Of a stretch of 64,000 bases of DNA, positions 19,643 through 27,564 are shown piece by piece. Numbering within the stretch: position 1 is the stretch's first letter; every line of letters starts with the position of its first letter. The notes under the pieces were generated by a model. The model did not search any database, was not told the origin of the DNA, and saw nothing but the letters and a program-made list of their open reading frames with translations. The DNA comes from Clostridium luticellarii (GTDB lineage Bacteria; Bacillota; Clostridia; Clostridiales; Clostridiaceae), in contig NZ_PVXP01000004.1 in NCBI RefSeq assembly GCF_002995845.1, forward strand, positions 1 to 64,000. The letters run 5' to 3'. The translations under genes were made by a program, and so were the position numbers.

Positions 19643-20011
19643 ATGTATTCCTTCAATAAAGATATAGGTTCCCTGGGTGAAGATGTAGCTGAAAATTATT
19701 TAAAAGAAAACGGATACATCATATTAGAGAGGAATTTTCGCTGTAAAACAGGTGAAGTTGATATTATAGGCAAGGACGGGAGTTATCTTTGTTTTATAGA
19801 AGTCAAATCCCGCTATGACAAATTATATGGAAACCCCTGTGAGGCTGTAAATTATCCTAAGCGTATCAAGATATATAGAACAGCCAATATGTACATAATT
19901 AAAAAGAAACTATTTAAATTCAATTTTAGATTTGATGTCATAGAAATAATATTCAATACCTACAACAATATTCCATCCATAAAACTCATCAAAGATGCCT
20001 TTCAGATATAG
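19643..20011 (+). CDS. YraN/UPF0102 endonuclease-like protein
   Basis: Member of the UPF0102 family, with a predicted restriction-endonuclease-like fold; the cellular role is unproven. Family blocks are GEDVAENYLKENGYIILERNFRC, GEVDIIGKDG and CFIEVKSR, which together give the E/D-ExK nuclease-type residues. It has 122 residues, the usual length. The RBS is AAAGGTGGAGATCT. It converges with rnhB, the same neighbourhood as in many bacteria. The 32 bases between the two stops contain only a short CCG/CGG hairpin. Confidence 0.9.
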   Translation: MYSFNKDIGSLGEDVAENYLKENGYIILERNFRCKTGEVDIIGKDGSYLCFIEVKSRYDKLYGNPCEAVNYPKRIKIYRTANMYIIKKKLFKFNFRFDVIEIIFNTYNNIPSIKLIKDAFQI

Positions 20012-20043
20012 CCCATCCGTTTTTTCGGTTCTCAACTATGTAC

Positions 20044-20895
20044 TCACATTATTATATTTTTCAAAAAACTCATTCTATGTATCTTACAAACTCCATATTT
20101 TTTAATGGCTTCTATGTGCTCTTTAGTTCCATACCCTGAATTATGCTGAAAGCCATATTCAGCATATATGTGGGAATACTCTTTCATAAGGCTGTCTCTA
20201 TATACCTTTGCTACAATAGAGGCTGCCGCTATGCTTGCACTTTTGGCATCTCCTTTTATTATAAATTCATTATTGCCAAATAAATGTTTTATGGGGTATC
20301 CATCGGATAAAACCATATCCACAGGCAATTTCAGTCCTTCTACAGCTCTTTTTAAAACTTCATTATTACACCAGGCAATTCCTCTTTTATCAATTTCAGT
20401 ATTGTTTATAACTGAGATATTATACCCTAGAGCTTTGTGCTTTATTGCTTCCGAAAGTTCACACCTTCGTTTTGGAGAAAGCTTTTTTGAATCCTTTATC
20501 CCCAGAATAAGTTCTCCATCTTCCCTGCAATTCAGATTCAATATCACTGCCGCAGCAGCTATAGGTCCTGCCAGAGGTCCTCTTCCAACTTCATCCACCC
20601 CTGCAGTATAAACATAATTGCCAAATTTCTTGTCAAAGGAATACATAGCTTTAATTCTTTCTATTTCACTTTTTCTGTTCTCTATAAAATTATGAAAATT
20701 CGCAGCCAGATTCCTTACATTCTTTCTGCTGTCAGCTCTTAGACTGTCCAGTATTTTAAGAAGCATATCTTTTTTCAAATTGGAATAATTTTTTTTCAAA
20801 CAGTCCACTTCATCTTTTATTTCCCGAGATCTATAAATGGCTAATTTACTCCATGCAAAATTATCCATTTCCATATTATTTTTATCTTTCATCAT
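20044..20895 (-). CDS. rnhB: ribonuclease HII
   Basis: Removes RNA from DNA-RNA hybrids and nicks at single ribonucleotides. The catalytic DEDD set is seen in [19 protein letters not shown] and [14 protein letters not shown]. About 80 residues precede the catalytic core, as in Bacillus-type RNase HII. The frame reaches back to 20919, against the rbgA stop, but AAAGGTG lies before the ATG at 20895, giving 283 residues. It follows rbgA, the conserved lepB-rbgA-rnhB order. Confidence 0.96.
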   Translation of the reverse strand: MMKDKNNMEMDNFAWSKLAIYRSREIKDEVDCLKKNYSNLKKDMLLKILDSLRADSRKNVRNLAANFHNFIENRKSEIERIKAMYSFDKKFGNYVYTAGVDEVGRGPLAGPIAAAAVILNLNCREDGELILGIKDSKKLSPKRRCELSEAIKHKALGYNISVINNTEIDKRGIAWCNNEVLKRAVEGLKLPVDMVLSDGYPIKHLFGNNEFIIKGDAKSASIAAASIVAKVYRDSLMKEYSHIYAEYGFQHNSGYGTKEHIEAIKKYGVCKIHRMSFLKNIIM

Positions 20896-20919
20896 ATAAA
20901 ATGCACCTTTCAAAATCAT

Positions 20920-21762
20920 CTAAGGTCTTTCCAGAGATATAGGTCCTAGTTTTCCTCCTCTGAATTCATCTAAAAGCAATACAGATACTCTATTATAATC
21001 CACTTCGCCTCCAGAGATTATAGCCCCTCTTTTTCTAGCTATATTTTGAATGTTTTCCAGAGGTTCTTCACTTAACCCTTCCAGCTTATATCTGCTCTTT
21101 ATCCTGTCTGGATAATATCGGCCTAAAAAATTTACAAGATTTAATGCCAGCTCCTCTATATCCACAATCTCATCTTTTATTGCTCCAGTATAAGCCAAAT
21201 TGAGTCTAGTCTCTTCACTTTCAAGTTTCGGCCACAGTATTCCCGGAGTATCCATAAGTTCTATGCCTAATTTGGTTTTAATCCATTGTTTGTTTTTAGT
21301 AACTCCAGGTTTATCTCCTACTTTAGCTATTTTATTTTTAGCCAGCTTGTTTATAAGGGAAGACTTTCCCACATTGGGGATGCCAACTACCATGGCTCTG
21401 TCAACTATTTTGGAAATACCTTTCTTCTTCATTCTGTTATGTTTTTCTTCCAGAAGCTGGTTCAATAGAATTTTTATATTTTTCAAGCCCAAACCCCTGC
21501 TGCAGTTTACAGATAACACCTTTATATTTTCTTTTGAAAGGTATTTTATCCAGGCTCTTGTTACATTCTCTTCTCCCAGATCACTTTTATTTAAAAGTAT
21601 TATCCTGGGCTTGGAACCGCAGATATCATCTATATCCGGATTTTTGCTGGATCTTATTATTCTGGCATCTCTCATCTCTATAACTGCATCCACCAGTTTT
21701 AGATTTTCCTTTATCTCTCTTTTAGTTCTGGCCATATGTCCGGGGAACCAATTTATAGCCAT
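20920..21762 (-). CDS. rbgA: ribosome biogenesis GTPase A (RbgA/YlqF)
   Basis: Circularly permuted GTPase needed for late 50S assembly. The G motifs come in the order G4 (LLNKSDL, about 60), G1 (GIPNVGKSSLINKL, about 132) and G3 (DTPGILWP). The N-terminus NWFPGHMARTKREI is the family hallmark. The frame starts further up, but AAAGGAAG precedes the ATG at 21762, giving MAINWFPGHM and 280 residues. The start overlaps the end of lepB by 10 bases, so translation is probably coupled. Confidence 0.96.
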   Translation of the reverse strand: MAINWFPGHMARTKREIKENLKLVDAVIEMRDARIIRSSKNPDIDDICGSKPRIILLNKSDLGEENVTRAWIKYLSKENIKVLSVNCSRGLGLKNIKILLNQLLEEKHNRMKKKGISKIVDRAMVVGIPNVGKSSLINKLAKNKIAKVGDKPGVTKNKQWIKTKLGIELMDTPGILWPKLESEETRLNLAYTGAIKDEIVDIEELALNLVNFLGRYYPDRIKSRYKLEGLSEEPLENIQNIARKRGAIISGGEVDYNRVSVLLLDEFRGGKLGPISLERP

Positions 21763-22310
21763 ATAGATCTTCCTTTCCAATTTTGAAATGCGCTTAATTT
21801 TCCCGCTCTGCTAAAAGGATATATCCTGAAGGCAGCTCTTCCAACTACCATCTTATAACTTACAAATCCCACATCGGGAAATCTGCTGTCTCTGCTGTTA
21901 TTTCTGTTATCTCCCATTACAAATACCGTATTTTGAGGTACTGTAACCTCGTCAAAATCTCCTGTCATGGTTTCCAGTATATAGGGCTCTTTCTTTACTG
22001 CTCCATTTACATAGAGTTTTCCATCTTCAATCTTTATTCTGTCCCCTCCAACTCCTATCACCCTCTTGATAAATTTTTCCTTGGGATTGGCAGGATATTT
22101 TATTACCACTATATCACCGGCCCTGGGAGCTCTGAAATAATAACTCACCTTTTCCACAATTAACCTGTCTCCATTATTCAAAGTAGGATCCATGGAATGT
22201 CCATCCACATTTACAGTTTCGAATACAAAGGTAATAATTAAAAATGCCGCTATAATGGCTATCAATATGGACTTGCCTATTTCTATCAGTTCTTTTACCA
22301 AAAGTTCCAC
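21753..22310 (-). CDS. lepB: type I signal peptidase
   Basis: Cleaves signal peptides from exported proteins. An N-terminal membrane anchor (about 10-30) is followed by the Ser-Lys dyad: the serine in VDGHSMDPTLNNGD near 38 and the lysine in KFIKRVIGVGGD near 80. The family box GDNRNNSRDSR is also present. The 185 residues match the Gram-positive SipS type. The GTG start lies only two bases past AAGGTG, an unusually tight spacing; a TTG three codons on is an alternative. It follows rplS after a terminator. Confidence 0.95.
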   Translation of the reverse strand: MELLVKELIEIGKSILIAIIAAFLIITFVFETVNVDGHSMDPTLNNGDRLIVEKVSYYFRAPRAGDIVVIKYPANPKEKFIKRVIGVGGDRIKIEDGKLYVNGAVKKEPYILETMTGDFDEVTVPQNTVFVMGDNRNNSRDSRFPDVGFVSYKMVVGRAAFRIYPFSRAGKLSAFQNWKGRSIWL

Positions 22311-22325
22311 ACCACCTTAATATTT

Positions 22326-22352
22326 AAAAAAGGGACTTTATAAAGCCCCTTT
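22326..22352 (-). terminator. intrinsic terminator after rplS
   Basis: The stem AAAAGGGGCTT / AAGTCCCTTTT with a small loop runs into TTTTTT on the minus strand and overlaps the last base of the rplS stop codon. Confidence 0.85.
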
Positions 22353-22699
22353 TATCCTAATATTTCTTTTACTTTAGCTGCTTTACCTACTCTATTTCTT
22401 AAGTAGTATAATTTTGCTCTTCTAACTTTACCTTTTCTCACTATCTGTATTTTATCTATTATAGGAGAATTTACCGGAAATGTCCTTTCAACTCCTACAC
22501 CATAGGCAACTCTTCTAACTGTAAATGTCTCCCTTATTCCACCATTTTGCCTTTTTAAAACCACACCTTCAAATATCTGTATTCTTTCCCTGTTTCCCTC
22601 TTTGATCTTTACGTGAACCTTTACCGTATCTCCTACATTAAAAGCTGGTAAATCTTTCTTTATCTGTTCAGACTCTATTTGTTTTATTATATCCAACAC
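22352..22699 (-). CDS. rplS: 50S ribosomal protein L19
   Basis: Large-subunit protein at the 30S-50S bridge. The complete 115-residue L19 has [34 protein letters not shown], the [18 protein letters not shown] block and [19 protein letters not shown] at the end. The start is GTG after TAGGAGG. Although trmD lies directly upstream, rplS has its own promoter, leader and terminator, so it can be made apart from trmD-rimM. Confidence 0.98.
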   Translation of the reverse strand: MLDIIKQIESEQIKKDLPAFNVGDTVKVHVKIKEGNRERIQIFEGVVLKRQNGGIRETFTVRRVAYGVGVERTFPVNSPIIDKIQIVRKGKVRRAKLYYLRNRVGKAAKVKEILG

Positions 22700-22779
22700 T
22701 GCGCATTACCTCCTAATAATTATTAAACGTTCTTATCCAGCACACTCAATTTGCAGACAGCGGAACGTTCGTGCAGCAC
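22700..22779 (-). ncRNA. rplS leader, probable L19-type autoregulatory leader
   Basis: About 80 bases between the predicted transcript start and the GTG can fold by pairing GAACGTT (22763-69) with AACGTTC (22726-32), which brings the RBS close to the stem. Leaders of this kind ahead of rplS are known in Firmicutes (the L19 leader family), where L19 is thought to bind. The match here is by position and fold only. Confidence 0.45.
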
Positions 22780-22785
22780 AAACAA

Positions 22786-22814
22786 ATTTTAACACATCTA
22801 TATTCTATTTTCAA
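22786..22814 (-). promoter_or_regulatory. sigma-A promoter of rplS
   Basis: TTGAAA and TAAAAT are separated by 17 bases on the minus strand, starting 8 bases beyond the trmD stop. It explains separate control of rplS. Confidence 0.75.
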
Positions 22815-22821
22815 CACATAA

Positions 22822-23556
22822 TTAATATTTATCATTTTTCTCACAGGACTCCATAAGTTCTTTGTCCTCTTCTGATAATGAAATCTTCTCAAATAAATCC
22901 GGTCTTTTATCTCTAGTCATTACGAGGGATTTTGCTCTCTTCCATTTTCTTATATTTTCATGGTGACCGGATAGAAGAATTTCGGGCACACCATCTCCCC
23001 GAAAATATTCTGGTCTGGTATACTGTGGATATTCAAGCAGTCCATTGTAAAAGGACTCTTCCGTATAACTCTCACTGCTGGACAATACATTGGGAATCAT
23101 TCTGCATATACTGTCTACAATAGGAATACATGCCATCTCTCCGCCAGTTACCACAAAATCACCAATAGATATTTCCATATCTATGTATTTATATACTCTT
23201 TCATCTATTCCTTCATAATGCCCGCATAAAAATATCAGTTCTTTTTCCTTGGAAAGCCTTTTTGCAGTAGACTGATCAAAGGTCTTTCCTCTGGGCCCCA
23301 GGTATATTACATTCCCACTGTTGTTGGCTTTTACCTTCTTTATACAGTCCACAATAGGCTGTGCAGACATTATCATTCCGGCTCCACCGCCATAAGGATA
23401 GTCATCCACTTTTCTATGTTTATCCTCAGTAAAATCCCTTATATTGAAGGTGTTTATGGTCAAGATATTATTTTTAAGTGCTCTTCCTATTATACTATAA
23501 TTAAATACATCAAACATCTCAGGAAAAAGAGTAAGTATGTCTATTTTTACATCCAT
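22822..23556 (-). CDS. trmD: tRNA (guanine-37-N1)-methyltransferase
   Basis: Places m1G37 next to the anticodon, preventing frameshifts. It is a SPOUT trefoil-knot enzyme. The SAM-binding segments are [22 protein letters not shown] and [12 protein letters not shown]. The N-terminus [11 protein letters not shown] is typical. It has 244 residues. It overlaps rimM by 10 bases, so the two are translationally coupled, the standard rpsP-khpA-rimM-trmD-rplS set. Confidence 0.98.
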   Translation of the reverse strand: MDVKIDILTLFPEMFDVFNYSIIGRALKNNILTINTFNIRDFTEDKHRKVDDYPYGGGAGMIMSAQPIVDCIKKVKANNSGNVIYLGPRGKTFDQSTAKRLSKEKELIFLCGHYEGIDERVYKYIDMEISIGDFVVTGGEMACIPIVDSICRMIPNVLSSSESYTEESFYNGLLEYPQYTRPEYFRGDGVPEILLSGHHENIRKWKRAKSLVMTRDKRPDLFEKISLSEEDKELMESCEKNDKY

Positions 23557-24071
23557 GTCTTCACCGGCTTTATAACTATCTCTTGTTTTTCAATATCTAT
23601 ATTCAATACCACATCTTTTATAGCTGGAATAAGCAGTTCATTTTTCCCCTTTATCCAGTACACATCATTACTGTGAGTATGGAGTACGTCTCCCACCTTA
23701 CCATAAAATACTCCCTCTTCATCTACTACAGAACACCCTATTATATCCGCAATAAAATAAGAGCCCTTTTTTAGCTTTACTGCATCTGCCCGGGGTACTT
23801 CCAGATACTTTCCCTTATAATGAAGAGCTTCTTCTATGGAATTCACTCCTTCAATTCTAATTATTACCCTATTGGATTGGAGTTTACACTGGAGTACCTT
23901 TTTTGATATTCCATCTATATATACCAGCTTCAGTAAATTGAACCTTTTAAGATCATCGGTAAGCGGATATACTTTTAATTCTCCTTTTATTCCATGGGTA
24001 TTTATTATTTCCCCTACAGTTATAAATTCCTTCATAGAATAATATTCTGCATATCCAAAATCAAGTTGCAC
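23547..24071 (-). CDS. rimM: ribosome maturation factor RimM
   Basis: Helps assemble the 30S head and binds S19. The N-terminal beta-barrel ([23 protein letters not shown]) is followed by a PRC-barrel domain (about 100-172, [18 protein letters not shown]). Most family members start near the ATG encoding MKEFITV, but no RBS precedes it. AAAAGGTGA lies right before the GTG at 24071, giving 174 residues with a 12-residue N-terminal extension. I prefer the GTG. Confidence 0.93.
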   Translation of the reverse strand: MQLDFGYAEYYSMKEFITVGEIINTHGIKGELKVYPLTDDLKRFNLLKLVYIDGISKKVLQCKLQSNRVIIRIEGVNSIEEALHYKGKYLEVPRADAVKLKKGSYFIADIIGCSVVDEEGVFYGKVGDVLHTHSNDVYWIKGKNELLIPAIKDVVLNIDIEKQEIVIKPVKTWM

Positions 24072-24213
24072 TGCAATTCACCTTTTAATATAGCAGCTGC
24101 AATATGCAGAATTTATTTATTCACCTCTTTTTCACTATGATGTAATTTCAAATAACATATAATTTAATCCGAGATTTAGTTTGAAGCTTAAGCTCTGCCA
24201 CTATTTAATGTAA

Positions 24214-24243
24214 ATATAAGAGCTAGATATCTAACTCTTATAT
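24214..24243 (-). terminator. 30-base palindrome at the end of khpA
   Basis: ATATAAGAG and CTCTTATAT flank TAGATATCTA, itself a palindrome. The whole forms a near-perfect 30-base dyad covering the khpA stop codon. The minus-strand tail TTTACATT is only weakly T-rich, so it may be a partial terminator or an mRNA 3' end stabiliser before rimM-trmD. Confidence 0.45.
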
Positions 24244-24465
24244 TATCTCCACAACAACTCTTTTATTTTCCTTTATAGCTGCTGCTTTTACCACAGTTCT
24301 TATAGCCTTCGCTATCCTTCCCTGTTTGCCTATTACCTTTCCCATATCCTCTTGTGCAACTTTTAATTCAAGAATTATAGATTGCTCACCTACAATTTCA
24401 TTTACTTGAACCATATCTGGGTTATCTACTAACGATTTAGCAATGATCTCTACTAGTTCTTTCAC
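24238..24465 (-). CDS. khpA: KH-domain RNA-binding protein KhpA (YlqC)
   Basis: A single KH domain of 75 residues. It pairs with KhpB/Jag in other Firmicutes to bind small RNAs and affect division and cell size. The RNA-binding loop is seen in [19 protein letters not shown] (GxxG motif, about 44-62). It follows rpsP by 20 bases. No other domain is present, matching the family. Confidence 0.95.
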   Translation of the reverse strand: MKELVEIIAKSLVDNPDMVQVNEIVGEQSIILELKVAQEDMGKVIGKQGRIAKAIRTVVKAAAIKENKRVVVEII

Positions 24466-24485
24466 TTAACTACACCCCCAGTTAA

Positions 24486-24743
24486 CTACTTACCAAGTTT
24501 ATCCTTTAATCCGGATTTGTCAAAGATCTTCTTGACTACTTCTGTTGGCTGAGCACCATTTTTTATCCATTTAACAGCTTTTTCCTCATCAAAATTCACA
24601 GTATTTGGATCAGTAGTAGGATTATAATATCCTATCTCCTCTATAAATCTTCCATCCCTCGGAAATCTTGAATCTGCTACAACTATTCTATAAAATGGAG
24701 CCTTCTTTGCACCCATTCTTCTCAATCTTATCTTTAAAGCCAT
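24486..24743 (-). CDS. rpsP: 30S ribosomal protein S16
   Basis: Small-subunit assembly protein. The 85 residues start with [25 protein letters not shown], the S16 signature, and include [27 protein letters not shown] precedes the ATG. It follows ffh by about 60 bases, as in Bacillus ylxM-ffh-rpsP. Confidence 0.98.
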   Translation of the reverse strand: MALKIRLRRMGAKKAPFYRIVVADSRFPRDGRFIEEIGYYNPTTDPNTVNFDEEKAVKWIKNGAQPTEVVKKIFDKSGLKDKLGK

Positions 24744-24803
24744 TTATATCACCTCCTTATAATGTAAAAAATCCTCTAAAATGTACACTTTATATATATC
24801 TAT

Positions 24804-26159
24804 CTAAAAAGGGAGATTCCCAAATGGTCCCTTCTTAAAACCTTTTTTCATTCCACTGCCGCTGAATTGCTTCATCATCTTTTTCATTCTTGCAAAATCC
24901 TTTAAAAGTTTATTGACCATCTGTATTGTAGTACCGGATCCCTTAGCTATTCTCTTCTTTCTTGAGGAAGAAGCACTTACAACAGGAGGGTTTCTACGCT
25001 CCTCTAAAGTCATGGAATTGATTATAGCTTCAATTTTCACCAGTTCTTTTTCTCCCTTTGAAAAGTCAATTCCCTGTAATGCCTTGGTATTTGCTCCAGG
25101 TACCATTTCGATAAGTTTACTCAAAGGTCCCAATTTTTTGGCCTGCTGCATCATGGACAAAAAATCTTCAAAATTGAATTCCTTGGTGAGCATCCTGCTT
25201 CCCAACTTTTCGGCTTCTTCCTTGTCAATGGACTGCTGGGCTTTTTCTATTAGAGAAAGTACATCCCCCATACCCAGTATTCTTGAAGCCATCCTGTCAG
25301 GATAAAAGATTTCAAAATCACTCATTTTTTCCCCAACACCCACAAATTTTATCGGTTTCCCGGTCATGGATCTTATGGAAAGAGCAGCTCCGCCTCTTGT
25401 ATCTCCATCCAATTTCGTGAGTATAACTCCGCTTATATTCAGTTTTTCATCAAAACTTGAAGCTACATTAACTGCATCCTGACCCGTCATGGCATCCACT
25501 ACCAGCAGTATTTCATTGGGATTTACCCCTTCTTTTATCTGACTCAACTCATCCATCAATTTTTCATCTATTTGAAGTCTGCCTGCTGTATCTATTATGA
25601 GTACATTAAAATCATTACCCCTGGCATACTCCACAGCTCCCTTACATATATCCACTGCAGCTTTTTTATCTCCCATGGAGAAAACAGGAATATTTATCTC
25701 TTTTCCAACCACCTGAAGCTGTTTTATTGCAGCTGGTCTATATATGTCACAGGCTACCAAAATCGGATTTTTATTCTTTTTTCTAAGCTGCAGTGCCAGC
25801 TTGCCGCACATGGTGGTCTTACCTGCACCCTGCAGCCCCACTAACATTATTATAGTGAGTCCATTGGAATCATATTCAATTGAGCTCTGACTATTTCCCA
25901 TCAAGTCAGTAAGTTCTTCATTGACTATCTTTATTACCTGCTGCCCCGGAGTCAAGCTTTTCAGTACTTCTTCTCCCAGACATTTTTCGCTGGTACTCTT
26001 AACAAAATTTTTTACCACCTTGTAATTAACATCTGCTTCTAGAAGTGCCAGCTTTACTTCTCTCATAGCATCCTTTATATCTTTTTCAGAAAGTTTACCT
26101 TTTCCTCTAAGCTTTTTCAATGTTTCTTGGAGCTTAGATGCCAATCCTTCAAAAGCCAT
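24804..26159 (-). CDS. ffh: signal recognition particle protein Ffh (SRP54)
   Basis: Binds signal sequences of nascent membrane proteins and SRP RNA. The N-domain (about 1-90) is followed by the G-domain with GLQGAGKTT near 108, DTAGR, and TKLDGDTRGGAAL. The methionine-rich M-domain follows, with the RNA-binding segment RKKRIAKGSGTTIQMVNKLLKDF. The C-terminus has GMKKGFKKGPFG. It has 451 residues, the usual size. It works with FtsY, encoded two genes upstream, and the YlxM gene adjoins. Confidence 0.98.
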   Translation of the reverse strand: MAFEGLASKLQETLKKLRGKGKLSEKDIKDAMREVKLALLEADVNYKVVKNFVKSTSEKCLGEEVLKSLTPGQQVIKIVNEELTDLMGNSQSSIEYDSNGLTIIMLVGLQGAGKTTMCGKLALQLRKKNKNPILVACDIYRPAAIKQLQVVGKEINIPVFSMGDKKAAVDICKGAVEYARGNDFNVLIIDTAGRLQIDEKLMDELSQIKEGVNPNEILLVVDAMTGQDAVNVASSFDEKLNISGVILTKLDGDTRGGAALSIRSMTGKPIKFVGVGEKMSDFEIFYPDRMASRILGMGDVLSLIEKAQQSIDKEEAEKLGSRMLTKEFNFEDFLSMMQQAKKLGPLSKLIEMVPGANTKALQGIDFSKGEKELVKIEAIINSMTLEERRNPPVVSASSSRKKRIAKGSGTTIQMVNKLLKDFARMKKMMKQFSGSGMKKGFKKGPFGNLPF

Positions 26160-26174
26160 GCTAATCCTCCTAAA

Positions 26175-26510
26175 TTAAATATTCAACCTTACATAATTTT
26201 TTATTTTATTTAAAACCTCTTCATATTCACTGCATTGAAGGGAATCCAAAAATTCTAAAATGGATTTTTTATTTTTTTCCAAACTCTTTCTATCCTGAAG
26301 TACATGAAGTTTATCTTCATATTGCAGCAAAAGCCTGTGACATCTTTTTATGATGTCATATACCGCCTGCCGGCTTGTATTTGTATGTTCCGCTATCTCA
26401 CTCAAAGACAAATCATCATCGTAGTAAAACTCCATTACATTCTTCTGCTTTTCCGTCAAAAGTTCACCGTATATATCAAGTAATATTGAAATCTGTATTC
26501 TCTCTTCCAT
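26175..26510 (-). CDS. ylxM: YlxM, SRP-associated helix-turn-helix protein
   Basis: A small protein (UPF0122) that in streptococci and Bacillus-like species binds SRP components and tunes Ffh-FtsY activity. It resembles sigma-70 region 4: LTEKQKNVMEFYYDDDLSLSEIAEHTNTSRQAVYDIIKRCHRLL. The frame extends 19 codons upstream, but AAGAGGATATT lies directly before the ATG at 26510, giving 111 residues. It is 15 bases ahead of ffh and probably coupled. Confidence 0.95.
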   Translation of the reverse strand: MEERIQISILLDIYGELLTEKQKNVMEFYYDDDLSLSEIAEHTNTSRQAVYDIIKRCHRLLLQYEDKLHVLQDRKSLEKNKKSILEFLDSLQCSEYEEVLNKIKNYVRLNI

Positions 26511-26606
26511 AATATCCTCTTCTTTATTCAGTAAAATCACAGATTTAATCCTCAACCATGATATCAAAATTAATAAGCTATGTCAAGTATTTTTACTTAA
26601 CAGATT

Positions 26607-27518
26607 TTAAAACAGTGCATCTACAAAGTCTCTGCTTTTGAATTCCTGCAGATCATCAATACCCTCGCCCACTCCTATTAATTTTACCGGTATATTCAAG
26701 CTGTGCTTTATAGATATTACTATTCCCCCTTTGGCAGTGCCATCCAGCTTTGTAAGTATTATACCGTCTACAGGGCACACTTCCTTGAACTGCTTTGCCT
26801 GCTGGACTGCATTTTGTCCTGTAGTCGCATCCAATACAAGAAAAGTCTGTTTAAAAGCTTCTCCATACTCTCTTTCTATTACTTTATTTATTTTTCCAAG
26901 TTCATTCATCAAATTTTTTTTATTGTGAAGTCTTCCTGCCGTATCACATATGAGTACATCTTTTTTTCTGGCCTTTGATGCCTGAATGGCATCAAATATG
27001 ACCGCAGCCGGATCGGAGCCTTCCTGGTGCTTTATTATTTCAACACCAGCCCTTTCACTCCACACCTCCAGCTGATCTATAGCTGCCGCCCTAAAAGTAT
27101 CTGCTGCAGCCATAATAACCTTATATCCCCTGTCCTTCAGCTTGTAGCAAATCTTTCCTATTGAAGTGGTCTTTCCCACACCATTTACTCCTATTACCAA
27201 AATTATTTCCGGAGTTTTTTCAGGTACTATGCTGTTCTCCTCATCTCCCAATATCTCTATTACAATCTCCTTTAAAGAATCCTTTAACAGGGCGGGATCC
27301 TTTATTTTGTCCTCTTTAATCTTCTCTTTCAATCTGTCTATGATATACATAGTGGTTTCCACACCTATATCTGCAGTTATAAGTATCTCCTCCAGCTGAT
27401 CATAGAGTTCTTCATCAATGGTGACGGCCTGGCTTAACATATCCGTTATTTTTCCAGTCAAATTATTTTTGGTTTTTTCAAGACCATTTTTCAGCTTGTC
27501 AAAAAATTCCTTAAACAT
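26607..27518 (-). CDS. ftsY: signal recognition particle receptor FtsY
   Basis: Membrane-associated GTPase that docks SRP-ribosome complexes. It has 303 residues with almost no acidic A-domain, as in Gram-positives. The NG-domain has GVNGVGKTTSIGKICYKL near 110, DTAGRLHNKKNLM, the TKLDGTAKGG box and GVGEGIDDLQEF at the C-terminus. An N-terminal amphipathic start (MFKEFFDKLKNGLEKT) may serve as the lipid-binding helix. It lies 46 bases after smc. Confidence 0.98.
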   Translation of the reverse strand: MFKEFFDKLKNGLEKTKNNLTGKITDMLSQAVTIDEELYDQLEEILITADIGVETTMYIIDRLKEKIKEDKIKDPALLKDSLKEIVIEILGDEENSIVPEKTPEIILVIGVNGVGKTTSIGKICYKLKDRGYKVIMAAADTFRAAAIDQLEVWSERAGVEIIKHQEGSDPAAVIFDAIQASKARKKDVLICDTAGRLHNKKNLMNELGKINKVIEREYGEAFKQTFLVLDATTGQNAVQQAKQFKEVCPVDGIILTKLDGTAKGGIVISIKHSLNIPVKLIGVGEGIDDLQEFKSRDFVDALF

Positions 27519-27564
27519 TTTTATCTACCTTTCCCATTTTATATTTGTTATTGAACGTACATCT

